Part shown: one piece after another, positions 7,504-15,236 of the stretch | How the letters are laid out: every line of letters starts with the position of its first letter | How positions within the stretch are numbered: the first letter of the stretch is position 1 | Source of the DNA: an uncultured Oscillospiraceae bacterium | GTDB taxonomy: Bacteria; Bacillota; Clostridia; Oscillospirales; Ruminococcaceae | Direction of reading: 5' to 3' | NCBI GenBank assembly: GCA_934446565.1 | Contig: CAKSEO010000035.1 | Coordinates: 1-25,634 of the forward strand | DNA length: 25,634 nt | The notes under the pieces: generated by a model | Seen by the model: only the letters and a program-made list of their open reading frames with translations | The model's database searches: none | Told to the model about the DNA's origin: nothing | Program-made: the position numbers and the translations under genes

Positions 7504-9897
7504 TCAAGCTGTTTTCTTAGAGCGCTTTTCCTGTACCCAGATCCACAGCGGACCAGCCAGGCAAACAGAGCTGTAGAAGCCTACCAGCATACCGATAGAA
7601 AGCGGGATGGAGAAAGTCAGTATCGAAGTTGTTCCCATGAGGGCGCATACAACAGAAACTGAGATCATTGCGCAAACTGTGGTGGCTGTAGTGATGATGG
7701 AGCGCGGCATCGTCTGATTGATAGACAGGTTAACGAGCTGTGCGTCTGTAAGCTTCCTGCCGTACTTTGCGCGGTTTTCACGCAGACGGTCGTAGATGAT
7801 GATGGTGTTGTTGATAGAGTAACCAAGCAGCGTCAGGATAACCGCCATAAAGTTGGAATCCAGGGTCATTCCGCCGAATACATACACTGCGTAAGTGATC
7901 GCAACGTCGTGCAGCAGGCAGATGATCGCGATGATACCTGCGGAAAGACCGCCGATCTTCTTGAATCTGAACGCGATATAAACCGCCAGCAGGATAAACG
8001 CTGCAATTACTGCAACCAGACAGGAGATGAAGAATGAAGTACCAGAGGACGCGCTTACGTTGGTGGTGTCGATATTCTCGACTGCGTTGTCCGGGAGCGC
8101 GCTTTCAACTGCTGCATTGATGGAGTTGAGCATGTCGTCGTCCATCTTCTCGTCAGCTGCGAAAGAAACGACCATCGTATTAAGTCCGCCGGTAAAGCTT
8201 GTACCAGTTGTTACGGTAACTTCCGGAACATTGCCGATACCCGCGATAGCAGTCTTGACTGTGTTCATTTCAGCGTCTCCGATATCGCCGGTGTAGCTGT
8301 ATGTCAGCATAGAACCGCCCTTGAAACGGATATCTACCCTAACGCCGATAACAAATGTGCAGATGATAGTCAGCACGATGATAGCGGAGGAGATGATAAC
8401 GAATATCTTTCTCTTGGATACGAAATCCTTACCCATATCGGTGGGAGCAGCGGGAGCAGGTGCAGCAGCTGCCTCGGCCGGTGTAGCTGCAACGGACTTC
8501 TTCTCACCGCCGTAGAGCCACGGCTTCTTGAAGCACTTGAAACGGGAAAGCGATGTCGTCATCATTCTGGTAGCCCAGCAAGCCATGATGAAGTTCATGA
8601 TAACGCCGACCAGCAGGGTGAAGCCGAATGAGAAAATAGTACCGTCAGTGGACGCACCGAATGCCGTACCGAATACGATCATCAGGATAACTGCCACGAT
8701 GATTACGGTCAGGTTGGAGTCCAGGATAGCCGTAAAGCCGCGCTGGAAACCGTTCTTGATCGCGCCGTCGATGGTTCTGCCGGCTTTCAGCTCCTCGCGG
8801 ATACGCTCTGCGGAGAGCACGTTGCCGTCAACGCCCATGCCGACGGAGAGGATAATACCCGCGATACCCGGGATAGTGAGCGTGCTGCTGGCGTTGAATC
8901 CGAAGAATCCGGTAACGGCAGCGAACATGCCTGCGATCTGACCAGCAAGTGCGATGACTGCAACAACGCCGGGCAGACGATAGTATGCTATCATGAATAC
9001 CGAGATAACGATGAACGCGATGACGCCTGCGATGCCCATTGCGTCACGCGCGCCGGTACCGAGTATCGGCGAGATTGTGGACAGGTTCTTTATCTCAAGC
9101 TTGAACGGGAGAGAACCGCCGTTGATCATATCGGCGAGCTTCTTTGCCTCGTCAAGACCGTCGTCGCCGTTGAAGCTGCCGGAGATCTGCGCGCTGCCGT
9201 CAGAGATGACTGCGCTTACGGAAGGAGCGCTTATCTCCTGGTCGTCCATCCAGATGGAGATCCTGCCGCCGGTTTCCTTTGCCTTTGTGGTTGCTTCCTT
9301 GAAAGCTTCCTTACCGCTGTCGTTGAGCTGGAGATGTACAAAGTAGCTATCGGAAACGCTGTCGGTATCTCTGCCGACCTGTGCCTTTGCAACGTCCTTA
9401 CCAGTGAGGACAAGCTCCAGATCCTCGTAGGTCTGACCTTCCTCAAGTTCGCCGCTGTAGCCCATGCGGAAGCTCAGCATTGCTGTAGCGCCGATCTCCT
9501 TTACCGCTTCCTCAGGGTTGAAGCTGGTGTCGTCAGCCTGCCAGGGGAAACGGACGATGATGTTGTTTGCCGCAAGGTCTGTGAATACTTCATAGTCGTT
9601 GATGTTCTGGTTTACCAGTCGGGTCTCGATTATCGACTTAGCCGCGTTCAGGTCATCCTGTGTGATGGTTGACGTGTCGTAGTCATCCGGAGCGCCGAAT
9701 GTAACGTTAACGCCGCCGCGGATATCGATGCCCCATCTGATATCGTCGATGCCAGCGATTATCGTTGTTTCGTTATCTCCGTAGCGGGTGCTTATGCCCA
9801 GTGTGGAGAGCAACGTGAACGCGATGATCAGTATGGCAACAACGAAGAAAACGGGTTTTCCTATTTTTTTCTTCAAATGTAGCTCACTCCATTTCAC
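7504..9897 (-). CDS. secDF: Protein translocase subunit SecDF (SecD-SecF fusion)
   Basis: Membrane protein that uses the proton-motive force to help the SecYEG/SecA translocon complete export. The SecD half starts with TM1 about 15-35 and the D1 motif WGIDIRGGVNVTFG (about 55-68), has a large extracytoplasmic P1 domain, then five TM helices including GMGVDGNVLSAERIREE. The SecF half begins near residue 495, with DIRFKGGSMLTYSYTG and the D4-type segment GYSINNTIIIYDRLRENR. An Ala/Pro-rich linker at about 466-488 joins them. The 5'-most start is GTG at 9897, but TTG at 9876 has GGAGTGAG in front of it and may be the true start (790 aa). Confidence 0.95.
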   Translation of the reverse strand: MKWSELHLKKKIGKPVFFVVAILIIAFTLLSTLGISTRYGDNETTIIAGIDDIRWGIDIRGGVNVTFGAPDDYDTSTITQDDLNAAKSIIETRLVNQNINDYEVFTDLAANNIIVRFPWQADDTSFNPEEAVKEIGATAMLSFRMGYSGELEEGQTYEDLELVLTGKDVAKAQVGRDTDSVSDSYFVHLQLNDSGKEAFKEATTKAKETGGRISIWMDDQEISAPSVSAVISDGSAQISGSFNGDDGLDEAKKLADMINGGSLPFKLEIKNLSTISPILGTGARDAMGIAGVIAFIVISVFMIAYYRLPGVVAVIALAGQIAGMFAAVTGFFGFNASSTLTIPGIAGIILSVGMGVDGNVLSAERIREELKAGRTIDGAIKNGFQRGFTAILDSNLTVIIVAVILMIVFGTAFGASTDGTIFSFGFTLLVGVIMNFIMACWATRMMTTSLSRFKCFKKPWLYGGEKKSVAATPAEAAAAPAPAAPTDMGKDFVSKRKIFVIISSAIIVLTIICTFVIGVRVDIRFKGGSMLTYSYTGDIGDAEMNTVKTAIAGIGNVPEVTVTTGTSFTGGLNTMVVSFAADEKMDDDMLNSINAAVESALPDNAVENIDTTNVSASSGTSFFISCLVAVIAAFILLAVYIAFRFKKIGGLSAGIIAIICLLHDVAITYAVYVFGGMTLDSNFMAVILTLLGYSINNTIIIYDRLRENRAKYGRKLTDAQLVNLSINQTMPRSIITTATTVCAMISVSVVCALMGTTSILTFSIPLSIGMLVGFYSSVCLAGPLWIWVQEKRSKKTA

Positions 9898-9945
9898 TTG
9901 TCGGCAGATGAAGTATACTGCCGCAGTTTAAAATCATACTATTCT

Positions 9946-9974
9946 ATTATAATATAAAAACCGGAATTAGTCAA
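9946..9974 (-). promoter_or_regulatory. Sigma-A promoter of secDF
   Basis: On the minus strand TTGACT (9969-9974), a 17-nt spacer and a perfect TATAAT (9946-9951). The predicted leader is about 45-65 nt, depending on the start codon. Confidence 0.75.
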
Positions 9975-10024
9975 TAGCTAAAAGCAGGGAGAGTTAATAT
10001 TTCTCAAAAAAACACTCTAAGCGT

Positions 10025-10606
10025 TTACTTGTACATGAGATTTTCCTTGTTGAACTTGTCTGTAAACCCAATATACCAGCCGAGCTGAGTAACAACCGGG
10101 ATAAGCGCGTAGTAAATCAGCATCAGCGCCGGGAAGAGCGCGGACATGCTGTCTATCTGGCGGTAGTCGGTGTGTTCCCACGCCATGGTGGTTATGTCGG
10201 GCTGGGGAACAAATGTCTGAATGAACGGATAGGCGCTTCCGCTAATGAAACGGTACACGAAAAGCGTGTCTGCATCCGGGAAGAATAGCTTGTTCAGCAG
10301 CAGGACCAGCGTTGGTGCAGCCGCGATAACATATAGTATTACGCCCAGGTATATCCATCGGTATTTTAACGGAGCGTCAACGCGATGATTCTTTACAAGG
10401 CTGCGTTCCCTTGCGCCGTCTTTCCAGGCTACGGTGAAAACCAGCATATAAAAAATCAGCGTTCCACAGAGGATGGAGAGGATATTGAACACGATATTTC
10501 CGCCGAACATGGTGAGCGCCATGGTCATGAATGTGCAGAGGATATTTCCGAGGATGATGTAACCTGTTCCTTTTAATAACAGAATGTAAAACGGCTGTCT
10601 TTTCAT
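10025..10606 (-). CDS. Unknown membrane protein, four predicted TM segments
   Basis: 193 residues with hydrophobic segments at about 13-33, 37-60, 84-106 and 155-178, a basic cytoplasmic loop at about 62-82 (DGARERSLVKNHRVDAPLKY) and a longer extracytoplasmic loop at about 107-152. I recognise no family motif. AAGGAA lies about 6 nt upstream of the ATG. It stands alone between secDF, whose promoter lies just beyond this gene's stop codon, and a divergent small gene, so it is probably a single-gene unit. No hairpin terminator is visible after its stop, only a T-run on the minus strand. Confidence 0.75.
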   Translation of the reverse strand: MKRQPFYILLLKGTGYIILGNILCTFMTMALTMFGGNIVFNILSILCGTLIFYMLVFTVAWKDGARERSLVKNHRVDAPLKYRWIYLGVILYVIAAAPTLVLLLNKLFFPDADTLFVYRFISGSAYPFIQTFVPQPDITTMAWEHTDYRQIDSMSALFPALMLIYYALIPVVTQLGWYIGFTDKFNKENLMYK

Positions 10607-10708
10607 TAATGTTCCTTTCAGATTTTACCAGGGGTAATAAAGCGCGGGTGTGAAATACTATTTTCGAAATAAAAATTCGCACAGCTGCGAAGAATGTGGA
10701 GGTATGAT

Positions 10709-11152
10709 ATGAGCAATTTCAAAAACCGGCAGAGCGCCGAAATACTCGGCAGCGTCTACAAGAACGCAGAAATGGCATACGAATCGTCCGGGGAGGTGCT
10801 GAAGCACTGTTCCAACCGGAAGCTTGCCGGGGAGATATCGGCGCAGCGTGACCGCTACCGCGAAGTTGCGGCACAGGCGCGCACAGAGATCGTGCGGCGT
10901 GGCGGTGTTCCGCAGGAATACCCGGGATTCACCAAGCTGATGTCCCGAATGGGGATAGCGATGAAAACGACGAACAACCGCAGCAGCAAGAACATCGCCA
11001 GCCTGATGATACGCGGGACGACCATGGGTATAATCGACATGCAGCATGCTGTCAACTGCTCTCAGGGCGCGGAAAACAGGATACGCACGGACGCGCAGGA
11101 GCTGCTTCGCCGCGAGCAGGATTTCTGCGACCACCTCAAGTCCTACCTGTGA
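10709..11152 (+). CDS. Small, mostly helical cytoplasmic protein of unknown function
   Basis: 147 residues without a signal peptide or membrane segment. The sequence is rich in Ala, Glu, Arg and Lys in long amphipathic runs, interrupted by a Gly/Pro turn near residues 61-68 (RRGGVPQEYPG), and reads like a four-helix bundle of the ferritin-like/DUF2383 shape. Conserved metal-ligand spacing is not evident, so that resemblance is architectural only. The start is set at 10709, not 10694, because GGAGG at 10698-10702 sits 6 nt before the second ATG and overlaps the codons of the first. It converges with the 11261-12211 gene. Confidence 0.7.
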   Translation: MSNFKNRQSAEILGSVYKNAEMAYESSGEVLKHCSNRKLAGEISAQRDRYREVAAQARTEIVRRGGVPQEYPGFTKLMSRMGIAMKTTNNRSSKNIASLMIRGTTMGIIDMQHAVNCSQGAENRIRTDAQELLRREQDFCDHLKSYL

Positions 11153-11180
11153 GCGCCGGGCAGACATATCCGGAGCGTAT

Positions 11181-11242
11181 CCCGTGCGATGTGGAGGGAG
11201 CGCGTTCCCGCGGGGAGCGGCGCACTCCGGTGAGCGCACGGG
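11181..11242. terminator. Long imperfect palindrome between convergent genes
   Basis: CCCGTGCG (11181-11188) pairs with CGCACGGG (11235-11242), and GGAG (11193-11196) with CTCC (11225-11228), leaving a GC-rich loop. No T-run is seen on either side. Its place between convergent genes suggests a shared bidirectional 3'-end structure. The octamer CCGGGCAG also recurs on both sides (about 11158 and 11249). Confidence 0.4.
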
Positions 11243-11260
11243 GACAGTCCGGGCAGGATA

Positions 11261-12211
11261 TTACTTGCCCTGCCAGTCAGGGTTGACTACGTTGTTGTTG
11301 ATGATGTTTTCGTAGACTATACGGGCGCGTTCGCGCTGTTCGGCGGATTTTTCATTGTTGCCGGTCATGTTTTCGAATGTGTCGCGGAGATACAGTCCCA
11401 CGGTATCCGGGCAGCTCTTCCAGCGCGCCTGTTCGGTGAAATCGGTGGTGTTGAGCTGCAATCCGCAGCCGTCATAGATTACGGCGTCCGGGAATTCCTC
11501 GCTGAAATCAGTGAAGAACTGGATTATCTGACCGTCTGCTTCTTCCGCAGCGGCTTCCTCTGTTTCGCCGGAGGCTGCGATGCGGTTGATGAGCGTGATT
11601 ATGCCCTCATCGGTGAGATAAAGCTGGCTGTCGCCGGAGAAAAGCTCCGCAGAGAATTTCTCGTTCTGGGCGTCGGTGTACTCGGAGTATCCGCCCTCGG
11701 TGGATAGGTCGATGAAATTCACGCCAACGTGAATATTGCCGTTTCCGTCGAAATCCGGGCAGTAGCGCTCCAGAGCGACTTCGATGTCGTGTATCTTGGC
11801 GTAAATACCGCTGGAGCCGGATGTTGATATCGCCAGGACATAGAGGTCCTTTTTCTCGCGGGTCACGGTCTGGACGGTCATGAATGTGAGCAGAGCAACT
11901 GTAAATATGATGCCTATCAGCCGCCATTTGTAGTGGTAGAAGAAATTCTCGACCGCTTTCGCGCCGGTTGGCTTTTCGTACTTCGGCGGCTCGTCCTCTG
12001 GTATCTCATCGCTTTCTTCAATGATACCCTGGCGGAGTTTCAGAAGCTCGGCTTTTTCGCGCTGCTGGCGCTGCTGCTCCTCTATTTCGCGGCGTACCTC
12101 AGCCATGGGGTCGCGCTGTTTTTTGCGTATCGGGCGGGGGGCAGTGCCGTCATCGTCGGACAGAATGCTTTTGTACTGGTTTTCGGTGTTTTTTTCGTTG
12201 TTTTCTGGCAT
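11261..12211 (-). CDS. Single-pass membrane protein of unknown function, acidic ectodomain
   Basis: 316 residues. The N-terminal 90 are highly charged and predicted cytoplasmic, with a helical Arg/Glu/Gln stretch (about 30-65) that may form a coiled coil. One TM segment at about 95-115 (WRLIGIIFTVALLTFMTVQTV) is followed by a roughly 200-residue extracytoplasmic domain rich in Asp/Glu/Thr with a few cysteines. No catalytic motif is recognised. AGGAGA precedes the ATG. It is the last gene of a three-gene minus-strand run, 36 nt after the 12248-12640 membrane-protein gene. A sensory or scaffolding role is possible but unsupported. Confidence 0.75.
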   Translation of the reverse strand: MPENNEKNTENQYKSILSDDDGTAPRPIRKKQRDPMAEVRREIEEQQRQQREKAELLKLRQGIIEESDEIPEDEPPKYEKPTGAKAVENFFYHYKWRLIGIIFTVALLTFMTVQTVTREKKDLYVLAISTSGSSGIYAKIHDIEVALERYCPDFDGNGNIHVGVNFIDLSTEGGYSEYTDAQNEKFSAELFSGDSQLYLTDEGIITLINRIAASGETEEAAAEEADGQIIQFFTDFSEEFPDAVIYDGCGLQLNTTDFTEQARWKSCPDTVGLYLRDTFENMTGNNEKSAEQRERARIVYENIINNNVVNPDWQGK

Positions 12212-12247
12212 TTTATTCTCCTGTGGGTATTTGGGGTTACATATTCG

Positions 12248-12640
12248 TCAGCTTTCTGAGCGTCCGTATTTTCTTACAAGGTGAGTTACCGGGGTGACGG
12301 TCAGGCATATCGCGAGGTATATCACGAAATATACCATGAAGCTACCCGCGTCAGCGCCGAAAACCGCCCCTGTCGAAATCAGGAATGCGAGCGGCGGGAA
12401 CAGCGCGGTGAACCATCTGCGGCGGAAGTCCCACCCGGCAAAAACCGCGGCGGCAAGGCAGAACGAGGGGTCCAGCGCGAAGAACAGCGCGATACAAGCC
12501 ATCATACCCGCAGTCGAGGGCGCGTTCGCGACTATCAGGGCGGGAATCAGAAGCATTACCACAAGGCTTGCTGCAAGTGCGGAAGCGGTGACGATTATAT
12601 CGCGCCTGTGAGCCTTGATGAATGCGAGTATTTCAGACAT
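12248..12640 (-). CDS. Small four-TM membrane protein, tandem paralogue (downstream copy)
   Basis: 130 residues with hydrophobic helices at about 15-37, 42-65, 75-92 and 98-118. The start has AGGAG about 8 nt upstream. It aligns by eye with the upstream gene's product: AFIKAHRRDIIVTASALA against AFFKNHWRGIISTAAVLA at the N-terminus, and FAGWDFRRRWFTALF against YVGRDLKRRWHIAVL before the third helix. The (F/Y)xGxDxxRRW loop is thus shared by both copies. Function unknown. The start codon overlaps the upstream gene's end by 8 nt, which suggests translational coupling. Confidence 0.75.
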   Translation of the reverse strand: MSEILAFIKAHRRDIIVTASALAASLVVMLLIPALIVANAPSTAGMMACIALFFALDPSFCLAAAVFAGWDFRRRWFTALFPPLAFLISTGAVFGADAGSFMVYFVIYLAICLTVTPVTHLVRKYGRSES

Positions 12641-13013
12641 TGTGGTTCTCCTGCTTGTCGGCTTTGTTTTTGCAGCATTTCTTTATTATCAGCGTGATGA
12701 TCAAGGATAAAAGCTCTATCGCGATGTAGATGTAAGTAAGCCAGTCACATCTTATATAGAATAACAGCAGCAAAACAGCGATATGCCATCTCCTTTTGAG
12801 GTCGCGTCCGACATAGATCCCGGCAGCGAGGAATATGGCGGGAAAGATCACAAAAACCAGCGGAACTAAGATAAAAGCTCTAAGTATGATGTTCTCAATA
12901 TTTACTGCGAGCGGGAAGGCGACAAGTAACATAACGGCGTCAAGGGCTAGAACTGCCGCCGTCGATATGATACCGCGCCAGTGATTTTTGAAAAACGCTG
13001 CGAGCTTATTCAT
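12633..13013 (-). CDS. Small four-TM membrane protein, tandem paralogue (upstream copy)
   Basis: 126 residues with helices at about 14-33, 40-64, 74-90 and 92-112 and a very basic C-terminus (KKCCKNKADKQENH). It shares the N-terminal amphipathic motif and the GxDxxRRW loop with the 12248-12640 product. The start is placed at 13013, not at the ATG at 13037, because GAGGG lies directly before the second ATG and the first ATG overlaps a TATAAT box. It is the first gene of the run 13013-12633, 12640-12248, 12211-11261. No family recognised. Confidence 0.72.
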   Translation of the reverse strand: MNKLAAFFKNHWRGIISTAAVLALDAVMLLVAFPLAVNIENIILRAFILVPLVFVIFPAIFLAAGIYVGRDLKRRWHIAVLLLLFYIRCDWLTYIYIAIELLSLIITLIIKKCCKNKADKQENHNV

Positions 13014-13035
13014 ATCATTACCCTCTGCACGGCGC

Positions 13036-13064
13036 ATTATACCGCTAATTATGGCGGCGAATCA
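13036..13064 (-). promoter_or_regulatory. Probable promoter of the three-gene membrane-protein operon
   Basis: A perfect TATAAT on the minus strand (13036-13041) lies about 22 nt before the chosen ATG; a weak -35 with a TGA core is found near the expected spacing. It would give a very short leader containing only the ribosome binding site. Confidence 0.45.
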
Positions 13065-13076
13065 CGCCTGATAAAT

Positions 13077-13109
13077 CATAAAGCCGCAGAATAGCTTTGC
13101 GGCTTTATG
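13077..13109 (-). terminator. Terminator of the greA-lysS unit
   Basis: A 12-bp perfect stem (13077-13088 with 13098-13109), CATAAAGCCGCA on one arm, with a 9-nt loop. It lies 17 nt after the lysS stop. The U-rich stretch is partly inside the stem (TTTAT) and followed by TTTATC. Confidence 0.75.
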
Positions 13110-13126
13110 GTTCGTATTCTGATGGA

Positions 13127-14653
13127 TTACTTCTCAGGCTTCATCGTCGGGAAGAGCAGAACGTCACGAATGCTTGCAGAGTCAGTCAGCAGCATGACGA
13201 GACGGTCGAAGCCGAATCCGAGACCGCCTGTCGGGGGCAGACCGTATTCCAGCGCGGTGATGAAGTCCTCATCGACCTGCGCGTCGTTGCCGCCCTGGGC
13301 GCGCTTTGCAGCTACCTGCTTTACGAAGCGCTCCTTCTGGTCGATCGGGTCGTTCAGCTCGGAGAACGCGTTGCCGAACTCAGTTCCGTTCATGAAGTAC
13401 TCGAAACGCTCAGTGAACGCCGGGAAATCGGGCTTTCTCTTTGCGAGCGGCGAATTCTCAACGGGGTAATCGTAGATGATGGTCGGCTGAATGAGGTTAT
13501 CCTCAACGAACGCCTCGAAGAATGCGATGAGAACGTGACCCTTTGTGGAGTTCTCGTCCAGCTCGTCGTCAACGTGGTGCTCCTTTGCGCAGGCTCTTGC
13601 GGCTGCGTCGTCAGCCCAGCTGTAGTAGTCAACGCCGGCGTACTTCTTCACTGCGTCTATCATGGTAAGGCGCTCCCAGGGCTTGCCTACAGCTATTTCC
13701 TTGCCCTGGTAGGTAACGGTGTCGGTGCCGCACACATTCATGGTAACTGTGCGGTAAAGTTCCTCAATGAGGTCCATCATGCCGAAGTAATCGGTGTATG
13801 CCTGGTACATCTCAATGGAAGTGAACTCTGGATTGTGGGTAGCGTCCATGCCCTCGTTGCGGAATATCCTTCCGACCTCGTAAACCTTGTCGAAGCCGCC
13901 TACGATAAGGCGCTTTAAGTAAAGCTCGGTCTCGATACGCAGGTACATGTCGATATCCAGCGCGTTGTGGTGGGTCTTGAACGGACGTGCGGCAGCGCCT
14001 ATCTCCAGGGGAAGCAGTGTAGGTGTATCTACCTCGAGGTAGCCGCGGCTGTCGAGGAAGTTACGAATTTCACGAAGAATGCGGGAACGCTTTACGAAAG
14101 TGTCCTTGTTCTCGGGGTTAGCGATGAGGTCGAGATAACGCTTTCTGTAGCGCTCCTCCTTGTCCTTCAGGCCGTGCCACTTCTCCGGCAGGGGCAGCAG
14201 GGACTTGGACAGCAGGGTTATCTCCTCTGCATGAACGGATATTTCGCCCATCTTGGTGCGGAATACCTTGCCCTTGATGCCGACGATATCGCCGAGGTCC
14301 CACTTCTTGAATTCAGCATAGGTGTCCTCGCCAACGTCGTCCTTTCTTACATATATCTGCATTCTGTCGGAGCCGTCGCGCAGGTCGATGAAGCTTGCCT
14401 TGCCCATGATGCGGCGGGTCATCATTCTGCCTGCTACTGCAACGTCAGTGTTCTCAAGCTCCTCGAAGCGGTCGCGTATCTCCTTGTTGGTGATGGAAAC
14501 CGGGAACTTGGTGATGGTGTAGGGGTCCTTGCCTGCCGCCTTGAGAGCGGCGAGCTTTTCAAGCCTTACGCGGTGCTGCTCGTCGAGCTGCTCTGCGGTC
14601 ATTTCTTCGGCTTCGGTCTGCGGGTTCTGATTCTGTACGTTTTCTTCTGCCAT
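13127..14653 (-). CDS. lysS: Lysine--tRNA ligase, class II
   Basis: Charges tRNA-Lys with lysine using ATP. Length 508 aa, as usual for bacterial class II LysRS. An N-terminal OB-fold anticodon-binding domain (about 60-165, from VAGRMMTRRIMGKASFIDLR to LLSKSLLPLP) is followed by the catalytic core: motif 1 region LRIETELYLKRLIVGGFDKV, motif 2 FRNEGMDATHNPEFTSIEMY, motif 3 GLGFGFDRLVMLLT near the C-terminus. No C-terminal MprF-like extension is present. AAGGAG lies upstream of the ATG. It starts 12 nt after the greA stop, so the two are probably cotranscribed, a common pairing in Firmicutes. Confidence 0.97.
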   Translation of the reverse strand: MAEENVQNQNPQTEAEEMTAEQLDEQHRVRLEKLAALKAAGKDPYTITKFPVSITNKEIRDRFEELENTDVAVAGRMMTRRIMGKASFIDLRDGSDRMQIYVRKDDVGEDTYAEFKKWDLGDIVGIKGKVFRTKMGEISVHAEEITLLSKSLLPLPEKWHGLKDKEERYRKRYLDLIANPENKDTFVKRSRILREIRNFLDSRGYLEVDTPTLLPLEIGAAARPFKTHHNALDIDMYLRIETELYLKRLIVGGFDKVYEVGRIFRNEGMDATHNPEFTSIEMYQAYTDYFGMMDLIEELYRTVTMNVCGTDTVTYQGKEIAVGKPWERLTMIDAVKKYAGVDYYSWADDAAARACAKEHHVDDELDENSTKGHVLIAFFEAFVEDNLIQPTIIYDYPVENSPLAKRKPDFPAFTERFEYFMNGTEFGNAFSELNDPIDQKERFVKQVAAKRAQGGNDAQVDEDFITALEYGLPPTGGLGFGFDRLVMLLTDSASIRDVLLFPTMKPEK

Positions 14654-14665
14654 TATTGTTTCTCC

Positions 14666-15178
14666 TTATTTTGTGGTGAGGTCAGCCTCATCAGATGAAT
14701 CAGCCTTAGCGATCTCAAGTATCTTGAATGGTATCTCGCCGGAGGGAGTTTCAGCGATAACAGTTTCGCCGACTGTATGACCGATAAGCGCCTTGCCTAT
14801 CGGGGACTCATCGGACAGATGGCCATTGTCGATATTAGCTTCGCTGGTGCCGACGATCTGGAATGTCATCTGTTCTTCCATGTCAACATCGAGAATGGTA
14901 ACGATGTTACCGATGTCTACTTTTTCAGTTGAGATCTCATCGTCGCCGAGGATTATAGCGTGCGCGAGAGTCTGCTCGATCTCTGCGATACGGGATTCGA
15001 TTAGACCCTGTTCGTTCTTTGCTTCATCGTACTCACTGTTCTCGGAAAGGTCGCCGAAAGAACGTGCCTGCTTTATTTTTTCCGCGATCTCGGGGCGGAC
15101 CACGGTCTTGAGGTTTTCGAGCTCTTCCTCAAGCTTTTTAACGCCTGATTGTGTGATTCTGGTCAGTGGTTTATTCAT
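14666..15178 (-). CDS. greA: Transcription elongation factor GreA
   Basis: Binds the secondary channel of RNA polymerase and stimulates cleavage of backtracked RNA. 170 residues: an N-terminal antiparallel coiled coil (about 10-75) with the tip segment containing SFGDLSENSEYDEAKNEQ, where acidic residues coordinate the catalytic Mg, then the C-terminal FKBP-like domain with DESPIGKALIGHTVGE. The tail extends about a dozen acidic residues beyond the usual 158-aa family length. The start is ATG at 15178, with GGAGG 8 nt upstream; an in-frame TTG at 15193 overlaps that site and is unlikely. Confidence 0.96.
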   Translation of the reverse strand: MNKPLTRITQSGVKKLEEELENLKTVVRPEIAEKIKQARSFGDLSENSEYDEAKNEQGLIESRIAEIEQTLAHAIILGDDEISTEKVDIGNIVTILDVDMEEQMTFQIVGTSEANIDNGHLSDESPIGKALIGHTVGETVIAETPSGEIPFKILEIAKADSSDEADLTTK

Positions 15179-15202
15179 ATAGTTGTCCTCCAAATATTAT
15201 TT

Positions 15203-15216
15203 ACAGCCTTGGCTGT
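15203..15216. repeat. Small perfect inverted repeat between ctpA and greA
   Basis: ACAGCC-TT-GGCTGT lies in the 58-nt gap between ctpA and greA. On the minus strand it is followed by AAATAATATTT. It may weakly attenuate read-through from the ftsEX-ctpA run into greA. Confidence 0.4.
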
Positions 15217-15236
15217 GAATTTGCCTGATGCGTCGG

